Positions 37,239 to 47,250 of a DNA stretch of 64,000 nt are shown in pieces. The stretch comes from Actinoplanes teichomyceticus ATCC 31121 (GTDB lineage: Bacteria > Actinomycetota > Actinomycetes > Mycobacteriales > Micromonosporaceae), in NCBI RefSeq assembly GCF_003711105.1, contig NZ_CP023865.1, positions 718,001 to 782,000 of the forward strand, in the 5' to 3' direction. A model generated the notes under the pieces. It was not told the DNA's origin. It worked only from the letters and a program-made list of their open reading frames with translations, and did not search any database. Position 1 is the stretch's first letter; every line of letters starts with the position of its first letter. A program made the translations under genes and the position numbers.

Positions 37239-38120
37239 ATGGCTATCTGGCTCACCAAGGACTCGAAGGTCATCGTCCAGGGCATCACCGGCTCGGAGGG
37301 CTCCAAGCACACCCGCCGGATGCTCGCCGCCGGCACCAACGTGGTCGGTGGCACCAACCCGCGCAAGGCCGGCACCAAGGTGGACTTCGACGGCACCGAG
37401 CTGCCGGTGTTCGCCACGGTCGGCGAGGCGATGAAGGAGACCGGCGCGGACGTCACGGTGATCTTCGTGCCGCCGGCCGGGACCAAGGCCGCGGTCATCG
37501 AGGCGATCGACGCCGGGATCCCGCTCGCCGTGGTGATCACCGAGGGCGTGCCGGTGCAGGACTCCGCCGCGTTCTGGGCGTACAACGTGGCCAAGGGCGG
37601 CAAGACCCGGATCATCGGCCCGAACTGCCCGGGCATCGCGTCGCCGGGCGCCTCCAACGCCGGGATCATCCCGGCCGACATCACCCCGCAGGGCCGGATC
37701 GGCCTGGTCAGCAAGAGCGGCACGCTGACCTACCAGCTCATGTACGAGCTGCGCGACTTCGGCTTCTCCACCTGCGTCGGCATCGGTGGCGACCCGGTCA
37801 TCGGCACCACCCACATCGACGCGCTCAAGGCGTTCCAGGACGACCCGGACACCGACGCGATCGTGATGATCGGTGAGATCGGTGGCGACGCCGAGGAGCG
37901 GGCGGCCGAGTTCATCAAGGCCAACGTCACCAAGCCGGTGGTCGGTTACATCGCCGGCTTCACCGCCCCGCCCGGCAAGACCATGGGTCACGCCGGCGCG
38001 ATCATCTCCGGCTCGGCCGGCACCGCCGACGCGAAGAAGGCGGCGCTGGAGGCGGCCGGCGTCAAGGTCGGCAAGACGCCGAGCGAGACCGCACGACTCA
38101 TGCGCGAGGTCATGAGCTGA
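37239..38120 (+). CDS. sucD: Succinate-CoA ligase, alpha subunit
   Basis: 293 aa. CoA-binding domain with [24 protein letters not shown] and [13 protein letters not shown]; the phosphorylated active-site His lies in [18 protein letters not shown]. Forms the heterodimer/tetramer with SucC. ATG at 37239 is 4 bp downstream of sucC, with AAGTGAAC between. A terminator follows. Confidence 0.97.
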   Translation: MAIWLTKDSKVIVQGITGSEGSKHTRRMLAAGTNVVGGTNPRKAGTKVDFDGTELPVFATVGEAMKETGADVTVIFVPPAGTKAAVIEAIDAGIPLAVVITEGVPVQDSAAFWAYNVAKGGKTRIIGPNCPGIASPGASNAGIIPADITPQGRIGLVSKSGTLTYQLMYELRDFGFSTCVGIGGDPVIGTTHIDALKAFQDDPDTDAIVMIGEIGGDAEERAAEFIKANVTKPVVGYIAGFTAPPGKTMGHAGAIISGSAGTADAKKAALEAAGVKVGKTPSETARLMREVMS

Positions 38121-38138
38121 AGCAGCAACCGTACGAAA

Positions 38139-38184
38139 CGGCGCGCCGCCGACCGGGTCACCGCGACCGATCGGCGGCGCGCCG
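38139..38184 (+). terminator. sucCD terminator
   Basis: CGGCGCGCCGCCGA (38139-38152) pairs perfectly with TCGGCGGCGCGCCG (38171-38184), followed by CTGTTTC. Confidence 0.88.
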
Positions 38185-38231
38185 CTGTTTCTGCATCGCC
38201 GTGAGCGCCGCGGCGTGACAAGGTAGTCGCG

Positions 38232-39677
38232 ATGCCCAGCACAACCGACCGTCCCGGCGGCTCGGAGGACCCGTTCGCGGTCGCCGAGGCGCTGCAGTCC
38301 GTCGTGCGGGACACCGAGGCGCTGTCCGTCTCCGCCCCGCCACCCGCCGAGCCCGGCGAACCGGAGAACCGGGACACCGTCGTCGTCGACGACGCGGTGC
38401 TCGGCCGCCGGGAGACCGTCCAGGTTCCGGTCCAGCGCCGCCCGCCCGAGCGCCGAGGCGCGCCGCTGCCGGTGGCGGTGCTCTTCGCCACGCTCTGGGC
38501 GGCCCTGCTGACGTACCTTCCGGTCGCCGCGGTGCTCGGACTGGCCCGCACCCTGGAGGGCGCCGGCGGGCTGGCCGGGGCGGCGCGCGCCGGGGCGGCC
38601 GCGTGGCTGCTCGGCCACGGCGTGCCGATCGGCACCTCGATCGGCCCGCTCGCTCTGGCCCCGTTGCTGCTGACCGTGCTGGTGGTGAGCCGGCTGAACC
38701 GGGCCGGGCTGCACGTGACCCGGGCGATCGGCGCCCGGCGCTCCGGGTCGCTCGGTTCGGCGCTGCTCGTCGCGGTCTGCGTCGCGGTGGCGTACGCGAT
38801 GGTCGGTGCCCTGACCGCCCACCTGACCGACGGTCGCGGCACCCAGGTCTCCACCGCCCGCGCCGCGTCGCACTTCCTGCTGCTGGGCCTGCTCGGCGCC
38901 GGGATCGGCGCGCTGCGCGGCAGCGACGCGGTGACCACGCTGGCCCGCCGGGTCCCGGCCGCGCTGCGGCACGGTGTCCGGACCGGCCTGGTCGCGGCGT
39001 TCCTGATGATCGGGGCCGGTGCGGCGGTCGGCGGGCTGTCGGTGGCGCTCGGCGGCGGTGACGCCGCGAAAATCATCTCCGCCTACCACACCGGGGTCGC
39101 CGGCCAGGCCGGGATCACCCTGATCAGCGTGGCCTACGCCGGAAACGCCGCGATCTGGGCCACCGCCTACCTGCTCGGGCCGGGTTTCGCGCTGGGCGCC
39201 GGCTCGGTGGTCCGGCTGACCGAGTTCTCGGTCGGCGACCTGCCCACCCTGCCGCTGCTCGCCGGCCTGCCGAACGGGCCGATGGGCGCGGCCGGCACGC
39301 TGCTGCTGGCGCTGCCGGTGCTCGCCGGTGGGGTGGCCGGCTGGGGGCTCACCCAGCGGCTGCGCTACGGCCGCGCGCACGCCTGGGGGCCGGGGCGCGG
39401 CTCCGGTGCGGACGGCCCGGAACCGCAGTGGCCGCTGCTGATCGGCGCGGGCCTGCTCGCCGGACCGGTGGCCGGCCTGGTCACCGCGGCGCTCGCCGGA
39501 TTCTCCGGCGGGCCGGTCGGTGCCGGTCGGCTGGCCGAGATCGGCCCGGCGGCCGGCCCGGTGGGGCTGGTCGCGGCGCTGGTCGCGGCGATCTCGGTGA
39601 TCGGTGGCGCGGCGGCGGCCCGCGCGTTCGGCGCCCCCCGCCGCCCGGCGAGCCGCAGACCGGCCGCCCGCAAGTAA
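38232..39677 (+). CDS. perM: PerM-type cell division membrane protein (DUF6350)
   Basis: 481 aa. A cytoplasmic acidic N-terminus of about 75 residues is followed by some ten TM helices (first at VLFATLWAALLTYLPVAAVLGLA) with GNAAIWATAYLLGPGFALG as a conserved family stretch. The gene lies between sucCD and purN-purH, exactly the position of Rv0955 (PerM) in M. tuberculosis, where it supports divisome stability. Family assignment rests on topology, this motif and synteny. The function in this organism is inferred. Confidence 0.85.
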   Translation: MPSTTDRPGGSEDPFAVAEALQSVVRDTEALSVSAPPPAEPGEPENRDTVVVDDAVLGRRETVQVPVQRRPPERRGAPLPVAVLFATLWAALLTYLPVAAVLGLARTLEGAGGLAGAARAGAAAWLLGHGVPIGTSIGPLALAPLLLTVLVVSRLNRAGLHVTRAIGARRSGSLGSALLVAVCVAVAYAMVGALTAHLTDGRGTQVSTARAASHFLLLGLLGAGIGALRGSDAVTTLARRVPAALRHGVRTGLVAAFLMIGAGAAVGGLSVALGGGDAAKIISAYHTGVAGQAGITLISVAYAGNAAIWATAYLLGPGFALGAGSVVRLTEFSVGDLPTLPLLAGLPNGPMGAAGTLLLALPVLAGGVAGWGLTQRLRYGRAHAWGPGRGSGADGPEPQWPLLIGAGLLAGPVAGLVTAALAGFSGGPVGAGRLAEIGPAAGPVGLVAALVAAISVIGGAAAARAFGAPRRPASRRPAARK

Positions 39678-39705
39678 CCGGCCGCGCCGGAAGCGGGCCG
39701 TCCGA

Positions 39706-39841
39706 GGGAGCATCGCGCCCGGCAGGAGGCATCCCCGCCCGGCAGGGAGCATCGCGCCCGGCAGGAGGCATCCCCGCCCGGCAGGGAGCATCGCGCCCGG
39801 CAGGGAGCAGTCCGCCGGTTCGGGAGCATCCCGGCCCGTTC
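39706..39841. repeat. Tandem 19-20-bp repeats, paired into 39-bp units
   Basis: Two identical 39-bp units (39706-39744, 39745-39783), each made of two related halves: GGGAGCATCGCGCCCGGCA and GGAGGCATCCCCGCCCGGCA. Three more diverging halves follow (39784-39802, 39803-39821, 39822-39841). Noncoding, between perM and purN. Confidence 0.9.
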
Positions 39842-39927
39842 GGGTGAGCGCAGCCGGACGCCACCGCCCGCCGGTGCGGCAACCGCCCGATTTCGGTCAG
39901 CGTGGGCTGCCCGGATAGGGTGCGGAG

Positions 39928-40545
39928 GTGACTGACCCCGCGCCCGCCCGCCTGGTCGTCCTCATCTCCGGATCGGGCAGCAACCTGCAAGCTCTACTCG
40001 ACGCGACCCGCGACCCGGCGTACGGCGCCGAGGTGGTCGCCGTCGGCGCGGACCGGGACGGCATCGCCGGTCTCGACCTCGCCGCCGCGGCCGGCGTCCC
40101 CACCTTCGTGGACTCGGTGAAGGCGTACGCGACCCGCGACGACTGGGACGCCGCGCTCACCGAGCACGTCGCCGCGTACCGCCCCGACCTGGTCATCTCG
40201 GCCGGCTTCCTGAAACTGGTCGGCAAGCAGTTCCTGGACGCCTTCGGCGACCGGTACATCAACACGCACAACGCGCTGCTGCCGTCGTTCCCGGGCATCC
40301 ACGGGCCCCGCGACGCGCTCGACTACGGCGTGAAGATCGCCGGAGCGACGCTCTTCTTCGTCGACGCCGGCGTCGACACCGGACCGATCATCGCCCAGGT
40401 CAGCGTGCCCGTGCTCGACGACGACACGGAGCAGACGCTGACCGAGCGGATCAAGGTGGCCGAGCGGGCCCAGCTGGTCGAGTACGTCGGCCGCCTGGTC
40501 CGCGACGGCTGGACCATCGAGAACAGGAAGGTACGGATTCCGTGA
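39928..40545 (+). CDS. purN: Phosphoribosylglycinamide formyltransferase
   Basis: Transfers formyl from 10-formyl-THF to GAR in purine synthesis. 205 aa. N-terminal [17 protein letters not shown] phosphate loop; catalytic Asn and His in [15 protein letters not shown]; catalytic Asp in [11 protein letters not shown] at 39928, with GGAGGTG directly at the start. Overlaps purH by 4 nt (GTGA). Confidence 0.96.
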   Translation: MTDPAPARLVVLISGSGSNLQALLDATRDPAYGAEVVAVGADRDGIAGLDLAAAAGVPTFVDSVKAYATRDDWDAALTEHVAAYRPDLVISAGFLKLVGKQFLDAFGDRYINTHNALLPSFPGIHGPRDALDYGVKIAGATLFFVDAGVDTGPIIAQVSVPVLDDDTEQTLTERIKVAERAQLVEYVGRLVRDGWTIENRKVRIP

Positions 40546-42101
40546 GTAGCGAGGGTCGTCGTCCGATCAAGCGGGCGCTGCTGAGCGTGTGGGACAAGGC
40601 GGGGATCGTCGAGCTCGCCCAGGCGCTGCACGCCGCCGGGGTGGAGATCGTCTCGACCGGCTCCACCGCCACCACCGTGGAGAAGGCCGGTGTGCCGGTG
40701 ACCCGGGTGGAGGATCTGACCGGCTTCCCGGAGATCCTCAGCGACCGGGTCAAGACGCTGCACCCGAAGGTGCACGGCGGCCTCCTCGCCGACCTGCGGC
40801 TGGACAGCCACGTGCGGGAGCTCGCCGAGCACGGCATCGAGCCGTTCGACCTGCTGGTCAGCAGCCTCTACCCGTTCAGCGAGACGGTGGCCTCCGGCGC
40901 CGGGGAGGAGGAGTGCATCGCCAAGATCGACATCGGTGGCCCGGCGATGGTCCGCGCGGCGGCCAAGAACCACGCCTCGGTCGCGGTGGTCGTGTCGACC
41001 GAGGGCTACCCGCTGATCCGCGAGGCGCTGGAGAACGGCGGCTTCACGCTCGCCCAGCGCAAACTGCTGGCGTCGAAGGCGTTCATCAACATCGCCGAGT
41101 ACGACATCGCGGTCGCCAACTGGACCGCCACCACGCTGGTCTCGGAGAGCGACTGGCCGGAGTTCGCCGGTCTCGCCCTGCAGCGCGGGAACACCCTGCG
41201 GTACGGCGAGAACCCGCACCAGCGGGCCGCGCTCTACCTGGACCGGACCGCCCCCGCCGGGCTGGCCCAGGCGCGGCAGCTGCACGGCAAGGAGATGTCG
41301 TACAACAACTACGTCGACGCGGATGCCGCGTGGCGTACCGCGAACGACTTCGCCGAGCCGGCCGTGGCGATCATCAAGCACGCCAACCCCTGCGGTGTGG
41401 CGATCGGCGCCGATGTGGTGCAGGCGCACCGCCGGGCGCACGAGTGCGACCCGGTCTCCGCGTACGGCGGCGTGATCGCGGTCAACCAGGAGGTCTCGGT
41501 CGAGCTGGCCCGCCAGGTCGCGGAGATCTTCACCGAGGTGATCGTGGCCCCGGCGTTCGCGCCGGAGGCACTGGAGATCCTGCGCGAGAAGAAGAACCTG
41601 CGCGTGCTGGTCGCCCCGGCGTGGAACCCGCCGCCCACGGAGATCAAGCAGATCGGCGGCGGTGTGCTGGTGCAGACCGCCGACCGGATCGACGCCGACG
41701 GCGACGACCCGGCCGGCTGGACGCTGGCCACCGGCCCGGCGGCGTCCCCCGAGACCCTGCGTGACCTGGTCTTCGCCTGGCGGGCGGTGCGCGGCGTGAA
41801 GAGCAACGCGATCCTGCTGGCCCGTGACGGCGCCACGGTCGGCGTCGGGATGGGCCAGGTGAACCGGGTCGACTCGGCGAAGCTGGCGGTCGCCCGCGCC
41901 GGCGCCGAGCGGGCGGCCGGCAGTGTGGCCGCCTCGGACGCGTTCTTCCCGTTCCCGGACGGTCTGCAGGTGCTGATCGAGGCCGGGATCACGGCGGTGG
42001 TCCAGCCGGGCGGCTCGATCCGGGACAACCTGGTGATCGAGGCCGCGGAGAAGGCCGGTCTCACCGTCTACCTCACCGGGACCCGGCACTTCTACCACTG
42101 A
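40542..42101 (+). CDS. purH: Bifunctional AICAR formyltransferase/IMP cyclohydrolase
   Basis: Last two steps to IMP. 519 aa. N-terminal IMP cyclohydrolase ([37 protein letters not shown]-like [24 protein letters not shown]). C-terminal AICAR transformylase ([54 protein letters not shown]). GTG start overlaps the purN stop. Its IMP feeds guaB and guaA elsewhere in the window. Confidence 0.97.
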   Translation: MSSEGRRPIKRALLSVWDKAGIVELAQALHAAGVEIVSTGSTATTVEKAGVPVTRVEDLTGFPEILSDRVKTLHPKVHGGLLADLRLDSHVRELAEHGIEPFDLLVSSLYPFSETVASGAGEEECIAKIDIGGPAMVRAAAKNHASVAVVVSTEGYPLIREALENGGFTLAQRKLLASKAFINIAEYDIAVANWTATTLVSESDWPEFAGLALQRGNTLRYGENPHQRAALYLDRTAPAGLAQARQLHGKEMSYNNYVDADAAWRTANDFAEPAVAIIKHANPCGVAIGADVVQAHRRAHECDPVSAYGGVIAVNQEVSVELARQVAEIFTEVIVAPAFAPEALEILREKKNLRVLVAPAWNPPPTEIKQIGGGVLVQTADRIDADGDDPAGWTLATGPAASPETLRDLVFAWRAVRGVKSNAILLARDGATVGVGMGQVNRVDSAKLAVARAGAERAAGSVAASDAFFPFPDGLQVLIEAGITAVVQPGGSIRDNLVIEAAEKAGLTVYLTGTRHFYH

Positions 42102-42112
42102 CGTACGCCAGG

Positions 42113-42143
42113 AACGGCCCCGGGTCCGCGGCCCGGGGCCGTT
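42113..42143 (+). terminator. purNH terminator
   Basis: AACGGCCCCGGG (42113-42124) pairs perfectly with CCCGGGGCCGTT (42132-42143) around a 7-nt loop. Confidence 0.88.
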
Positions 42144-42318
42144 CGCGTTCGCGGGTTCGCAGCCGGTTCCCGGCCGCCGGGGGTTTCCGCCCGTGCGGTC
42201 ACCGGCCGCCTGGGATGGTAGAGACAGATCACCAGTTCGGGGCCGCCCGGCGATCTTCAGCGGGCGGGCAGTACGCTCGTACTGCTAAGCGTGTGTTTCG
42301 GGAGAGGAGCGCCGGCCG

Positions 42319-43533
42319 ATGGCGAAAATCAAGGTCAAGAACCCGGTCGTTGAGATCGACGGCGACGAGATGACCCGGATCATCTGGAAGCAGATCCGTG
42401 AGCAGCTGGTCCTGCCCTACCTCGACGTCAACCTCGAGTACTACGACCTGTCGATCCAGTACCGGGACGAGACCGACGACCAGGTGACGGTCGACGCCGC
42501 CAACGCCATCAAGCAGCACGGCGTGGGCGTCAAGTGCGCGACCATCACCCCGGACGAGGCCCGGGTCCAGGAGTTCGGCCTCAAGAAGATGTGGCGGTCG
42601 CCGAACGGCACCATCCGCAACATCCTGGGCGGCGTGGTCTTCCGTGAGCCGATCATCATGAAGAACGTGCCCCGCCTGGTGCCGGGCTGGACCAAGCCGA
42701 TCATCATCGGCCGGCACGCGCACGGTGACCAGTACAAGGCCACCGACTTCGTCGTCCCGAAGGCCGGCAAGCTGACCGTCACCTTCACCCCGGAGGACGG
42801 CTCCGAGCCGATCGAGTTCCACGTCGCGGACTACCCCGAGGGTGGCGTGGCGATGGCGATGTACAACTTCGACGAGTCGATCCGGGACTTCGCCCGCGCC
42901 TCGTTCCGGTACGGCCTGGCCCGCAACTACCCGGTCTACCTGTCCACCAAGAACACCATCCTCAAGGCATACGACGGCCGGTTCAAGGACCTCTTCGCGG
43001 AGATCTTCGAGACCGAGTTCGCCGAGGAGTTCAAGGCGAAGGGCCTCACCTACGAGCACCGGCTGATCGACGACATGGTCGCCGCCGCGCTCAAGTGGGA
43101 GGGCGGCTACGTCTGGGCGTGCAAGAACTACGACGGTGACGTGCAGTCCGACACGGTCGCCCAGGGCTTCGGCTCGCTCGGCCTGATGACCTCGGTGCTG
43201 ATGACCCCGGACGGCCGGACCGTCGAGGCCGAGGCCGCCCACGGCACCGTCACCCGGCACTACCGGCAGTGGCAGAAGGGCGAGAAGACCTCGACCAACC
43301 CGATCGCGTCGATCTTCGCGTGGACCGGCGGCCTCAAGCACCGCGGCAAGCTGGATGGGACGCCGGAGGTCACCCAGTTCGCCGAGACGCTGGAGCGGGT
43401 CTGCATCGAGACCGTCGAGAGCGGCCAGATGACCAAGGACCTCGCGCTGCTGATCAGCAAGGACTCGCCGTGGCTGTCCACCGACGAGTTCATGAACGCG
43501 CTGGACGAGAACCTGGCTCGTAAGCTGGCCTGA
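42319..43533 (+). CDS. icd: NADP-dependent isocitrate dehydrogenase
   Basis: 404 aa, homodimeric type resembling eukaryotic NADP-IDH rather than E. coli Icd. Motifs: [35 protein letters not shown] (substrate Ser/Asn/Arg), [14 protein letters not shown], and [12 protein letters not shown] for NADP and adenine binding. Produces 2-oxoglutarate and NADPH. ATG at 42319 with GAGAGGAG upstream. Monocistronic, with a terminator directly downstream. Confidence 0.96.
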   Translation: MAKIKVKNPVVEIDGDEMTRIIWKQIREQLVLPYLDVNLEYYDLSIQYRDETDDQVTVDAANAIKQHGVGVKCATITPDEARVQEFGLKKMWRSPNGTIRNILGGVVFREPIIMKNVPRLVPGWTKPIIIGRHAHGDQYKATDFVVPKAGKLTVTFTPEDGSEPIEFHVADYPEGGVAMAMYNFDESIRDFARASFRYGLARNYPVYLSTKNTILKAYDGRFKDLFAEIFETEFAEEFKAKGLTYEHRLIDDMVAAALKWEGGYVWACKNYDGDVQSDTVAQGFGSLGLMTSVLMTPDGRTVEAEAAHGTVTRHYRQWQKGEKTSTNPIASIFAWTGGLKHRGKLDGTPEVTQFAETLERVCIETVESGQMTKDLALLISKDSPWLSTDEFMNALDENLARKLA

Positions 43534-43548
43534 TCCTCGTACCGGAAA

Positions 43549-43590
43549 GAGAAGCCCGTCGACCCGTGTCGGCGGGCTTCTCGCGTTTTC
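43549..43590 (+). terminator. icd terminator
   Basis: GAGAAGCCCG (43549-43558) pairs with CGGGCTTCTC (43573-43582), followed by GCGTTTTC, the most T-rich tail of any hairpin in this window. Confidence 0.88.
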
Positions 43591-43659
43591 GGGACCTTCG
43601 GCCCGTACGACGGAGCCTTTGCGCCGCGTCCGCGGCGCGCCCCGCCCCGGAGGATGGAC

Positions 43660-46296
43660 ATGTCGGAGAGATCCGCCGACATACCCGAGGGGGAGATGAC
43701 CGTGGGCGACATCCCGGCGATCGACGATCTGGTGCGAGGCGCGGAGAAGGCCCTGGCCGACTACGCGGACTTCACCCAGGAACAGGTCGATTACATCGTC
43801 GGCAAGGCTTCGGTGGCCGCGCTCGACAAGCATGGCGAGCTGGCTGCACTGGCGGTCGAGGAGACCGGCAGGGGCGTGTTCGAGGACAAAGCCGTCAAGA
43901 ACATCTTTGCCTGTGAGCACGTCACGAACAGCATGGCCGGGATGAAGACGGTGGGCATCATCCACCGCGACGACGTCAACGGCATCACCGAGATCGCCGA
44001 CCCGGTGGGCGTGGTCTGCGCCGTCACCCCGGTGACGAACCCGACCTCCACCACCATCTTCAAGGCGCTGCTCGCGCTGAAGACCCGTAACCCGATCGTC
44101 TTCGCCTTCCACCCGTCCGCACAGCGGTGCAGCTCGGAGGCGGCGCGGGTGGTCCGGGACGCGGCCATCGCGGCCGGCGCGCCGGAGAACTGCATCCAGT
44201 GGGTGGAGCAGCCGTCGATCGAGGCGACCGGCGCGCTGATGAACCACCCCGGTGTCGCCACCATCCTGGCGACCGGCGGCAACGCGATGGTGCGGGCCGC
44301 GTACTCGACCGGCAAGCCGGCGCTCGGCGTCGGCGCCGGCAACGTTCCGGCCTACGTGCACCCGACCGCGGACGTGGTCCGCGCCGCGCACGACATCGTG
44401 GTGTCGAAGACCTTCGACAACGGCATGATCTGCGCCTCCGAGCAGGCCGTCATCCTGGACAAGAAGATCGCCGGGCAGGCCATCCGGGAGTTCAAGCGGC
44501 TGCACGCCTACGTGGTGTCGGCCAAGGAGAAGAAGCTCCTGCAGGACTTCATCTTCCCGCCGGAGGGTGAGGGCAAGGACTGCGTCGGTGAGAAGCTGAA
44601 CGCCGCGGTCGTCGGGCAGTCGCCCGCCTGGATCGCCGCGCAGGCCGGTTTCAGTGTGCCCGAGGACACCTCGATCCTGCTGGCCGAGATCACCGAGGTC
44701 GGCCCGAACGAGCCGCTGAGCCGGGAGAAGCTCTGCCCGGTGCTGGCCATGCTCAAGGCCGACGACGAGGAGCAGGGCATCCGGTACGCCGAGCAGATGG
44801 TCGAGTTCCACGGGCTCGGGCACAGCGCGGTCGTGCACGCCAAGGACGCGTCGCTCTCCGAGCGGTTCGGCAAGCGGATGAAGGCGGTCCGGATCATCTG
44901 GAACGCGCCCGCCTCGCAGGGCGGCATCGGCGACATCTACAACGGGTTCCGGCCCTCGCTGACCCTGGGCTGCGGCAGCTACGGGCACACCTCGGTCTCC
45001 GACAACGTGTCCGCCCTCAACCTGCTCAACATCAAGCGCATCGGCCGTAGGACTAACAACATGCAGTGGTTCAAGGTGCCGGCGAAGATGTACTTCGAGC
45101 CGCACGCCATCCGGTACTTCAAGGACATGCCGGACGTCTCGCGGATCACCATCGTCACCGACTCGACCATGACCCGTCTCGGCTACGTCGACCGGATCAG
45201 CAACGTGCTGCGCGAGCGGCCCGAGCCGGTGACCATCCAGGTGATCGACAGCGTGGAGCCGGAGCCCAGCATCGACACCGTGCAGAAGGGCGCGGCGCTG
45301 ATGCGCTCGTTCCGCCCGGACACCATCATCGCGATCGGCGGCGGCTCGCCGATGGACGCGGCGAAGGTGATGTGGCTTCTCTACGAGCACCCGGACATCG
45401 AGTTCGGGGACATGAAGGAGAAGTTCTTCGACATCCGCAAGCGGGCCTTCAAGTTCCCGACCCTGGGCAAGCAGGCGAAGCTGGTCTGCGTGCCGACCAC
45501 GTCCGGCACCGGCGCCGAGGTGACCCCGTTCGCGGTGATCACCGACACCGCCACCGGGCAGAAGTTCCCGCTGGCCGACTACGCGCTCACCCCGAGCGTG
45601 GCGATCATCGACCCGCACCTGACCAAGAACCTGCCCGCCGTGGTGACCGCGGACAGCGGCTTCGACGCGCTGACCCACGCCACCGAGGCATACGTCTCGG
45701 TCTACGCCAGCGACTACACCGACGGTCTGGCACTGCACGCGATCAAGCTGATCTTCAACAACCTCGAGCAGGCGGTCAAGGACGGCCCGAACAGCCCGCT
45801 CGCCCGGGAGAAGATGCACAACGCGGGCACCATCGCCGGCATGTCGTTCGGCAACGCGTTCCTGGGCATCGTGCACGCCATGGCCCACACCCTGGGCGCC
45901 ACCTTCCACGTGGCGCACGGGCGGACCAACGCGATCCTGCTGCCGCACGTGATCCGGCACAACGGCACCGTGCCGGCCAAGCTGAACAGCTGGCCGAAGT
46001 ACGAGCGCTACGTCGCGCCGGAGCGGTTCCAGGACATCGCGCGGCACCTCGGCCTGCCGGCCGAGACGCCGGAGGAGGGCGTGGAGTCCTACGCCCGGGC
46101 GGTCGAGCGCCTGCGGGAAGCGGTCGGGATCCCGTCCTCGTTCAAGGGCGCCGGCGTCGACGAGGCGGAGTTCGTGGCCGCGCTGCCGCAGCAGGCGATG
46201 AACGCCTACCTCGACCAGTGCGCCCCGGCCAACCCGCGGATGCCGATGCTCGCCGACCTCCGCCGGATCATGGAGAACGCTTACTACGGTCGCTGA
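43660..46296 (+). CDS. adhE: Bifunctional acetaldehyde-CoA/alcohol dehydrogenase
   Basis: Reduces acetyl-CoA to acetaldehyde and then ethanol with NADH, or the reverse. 878 aa, full length for AdhE. N-terminal aldehyde dehydrogenase domain (about 1-450) with NPTSTTIFKAL, GVGAGNVPAYV and catalytic Cys near residue 258 (FDNGMICASEQ). C-terminal iron alcohol dehydrogenase domain (about 470-860) with GGGSPMDAAKVMW, PTTSGTGAEVTPFAV and His ligands in GIVHAMAHTLGATFHVAHGRTN. ATG at 43660 has GGAGG 6 nt upstream; ATG at 43654 touches the GGAGG. Unusual for a mainly aerobic actinomycete; may serve oxygen limitation. Confidence 0.95.
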   Translation: MSERSADIPEGEMTVGDIPAIDDLVRGAEKALADYADFTQEQVDYIVGKASVAALDKHGELAALAVEETGRGVFEDKAVKNIFACEHVTNSMAGMKTVGIIHRDDVNGITEIADPVGVVCAVTPVTNPTSTTIFKALLALKTRNPIVFAFHPSAQRCSSEAARVVRDAAIAAGAPENCIQWVEQPSIEATGALMNHPGVATILATGGNAMVRAAYSTGKPALGVGAGNVPAYVHPTADVVRAAHDIVVSKTFDNGMICASEQAVILDKKIAGQAIREFKRLHAYVVSAKEKKLLQDFIFPPEGEGKDCVGEKLNAAVVGQSPAWIAAQAGFSVPEDTSILLAEITEVGPNEPLSREKLCPVLAMLKADDEEQGIRYAEQMVEFHGLGHSAVVHAKDASLSERFGKRMKAVRIIWNAPASQGGIGDIYNGFRPSLTLGCGSYGHTSVSDNVSALNLLNIKRIGRRTNNMQWFKVPAKMYFEPHAIRYFKDMPDVSRITIVTDSTMTRLGYVDRISNVLRERPEPVTIQVIDSVEPEPSIDTVQKGAALMRSFRPDTIIAIGGGSPMDAAKVMWLLYEHPDIEFGDMKEKFFDIRKRAFKFPTLGKQAKLVCVPTTSGTGAEVTPFAVITDTATGQKFPLADYALTPSVAIIDPHLTKNLPAVVTADSGFDALTHATEAYVSVYASDYTDGLALHAIKLIFNNLEQAVKDGPNSPLAREKMHNAGTIAGMSFGNAFLGIVHAMAHTLGATFHVAHGRTNAILLPHVIRHNGTVPAKLNSWPKYERYVAPERFQDIARHLGLPAETPEEGVESYARAVERLREAVGIPSSFKGAGVDEAEFVAALPQQAMNAYLDQCAPANPRMPMLADLRRIMENAYYGR

Positions 46297-46302
46297 TCCG
46301 GT

Positions 46303-46390
46303 GCCCGCGCGGGTGTTCCCTCCACCCGCGCGGGCATCCCGGCAAACGGAAGCTCCGCCCCGTCGCCCCCAACGCGGCGGGGCTTCCGTT
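46303..46390 (+). terminator. Two consecutive hairpins after adhE
   Basis: First stem: GCCCGCGCGGG (46303-46313) with CCCGCGCGGGC (46325-46335). Second stem: 46345-46359 with 46376-46390 (arm ACGGAAGCTCCGCC, one G-U pair). Tandem terminators of this kind give strong stops. Confidence 0.8.
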
Positions 46391-47250
46391 CGTCCCGGAC
46401 CGGCGCGGGGCGGCGGTCGGCCCCGCCCAGAGACGGGTTGGGCGCTCGGTTCGTGCCGCACGCGGCGCTCCCGCCCGCCTCCGAGCCGGCTGCGCCCGTC
46501 CCCGCGATAACCGTCGTCAGCGCCGGCCGCACCGCCCCGGCCGGCGCCTGCCGTGGTCATCCAGCGCCTGCCGTGGTCATCGGCGCGCGATGGCCAGTGT
46601 CGTCACCAGCCGGGCGGCGGTTGGTGGCACGGTCGTCGGTCGCGGCGGATGCGCACGGGGAATCCTGCCGGAGCGCCGGTCGTGGAGTGGCGCGGTTCGG
46701 ACCGGGGCGTTCGCCGAGGTACGGGGTCCGGGCGGCGCCTGTGGCCCGGTCCGGGCGCGAGCACGCTGCGGAGACACGCACGGGGCGTGGCGGCGGGCGG
46801 GAGGGGCAGGTCGTACCGGAAAGGGGGTGTTCGGGTTCGCCGCGCACGGCCTAACTTCGCAAAACGGATGTTTGGTACGTAACCGTCGTTATCCGGGGTC
46901 GTTTGACTCAGTGGTGCGGGTGGTGGGCTTGGGTACGCCGCTCGCCGTCCCCTTCAGCGGGGGCCTTGTCCCGGGCCCCCGCTGGTCCCCTTTCCGCCGC
47001 CCGCACCCTGACCAGGCGGGAGGTGCGCGGAGCCACCGCCCAGCCGGCCGGCGGTGTGCCTGTCCCGGCGGAACTCCTCGGCGGGATGGGCCCGGTGCTG
47101 CGCCCGGCGCGACGCCGCACAGCTGGGCCGGCACGGGCGGGTGCGCCTTTCCCGCCGGTGACGGCGGTGACGTACGCGTCGCTCACGCCGCCCGGCGCGG
47201 GTGCGTGCGTATATCGCTGCGCGGCGTGCGCTCGCTGCCGGGCGCTCCTC
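46391..47250. other. 860-bp gene-free region between adhE and galT
   Basis: I find no ORF with convincing start, codon bias or domain; open frames here are GC-driven. Visible items: a 17-bp direct repeat GCGCCTGCCGTGGTCAT (about 46545-46580, two copies); a short AT-richer stretch with TTGACT (46903-46908) but no matching -10; and a hairpin AGCGGGGGCC...GGGCCCCCGCT (about 46957-46984). It could hold a small RNA or a decayed gene. Confidence 0.5.

Noticed and set aside
42229..46560. Very long minus-strand open frame opposite icd and adhE
   Set aside because: Shadow of strong GC codon bias in two well-supported plus-strand genes; the translation is low-complexity His/Arg/Val/Gly without any domain.
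46400..47250. Arg/Gly/Pro-rich ORFs in the gap between adhE and galT
   Set aside because: Several overlapping frames are open on both strands, a sign of base composition rather than coding; no start has a ribosome-binding site.
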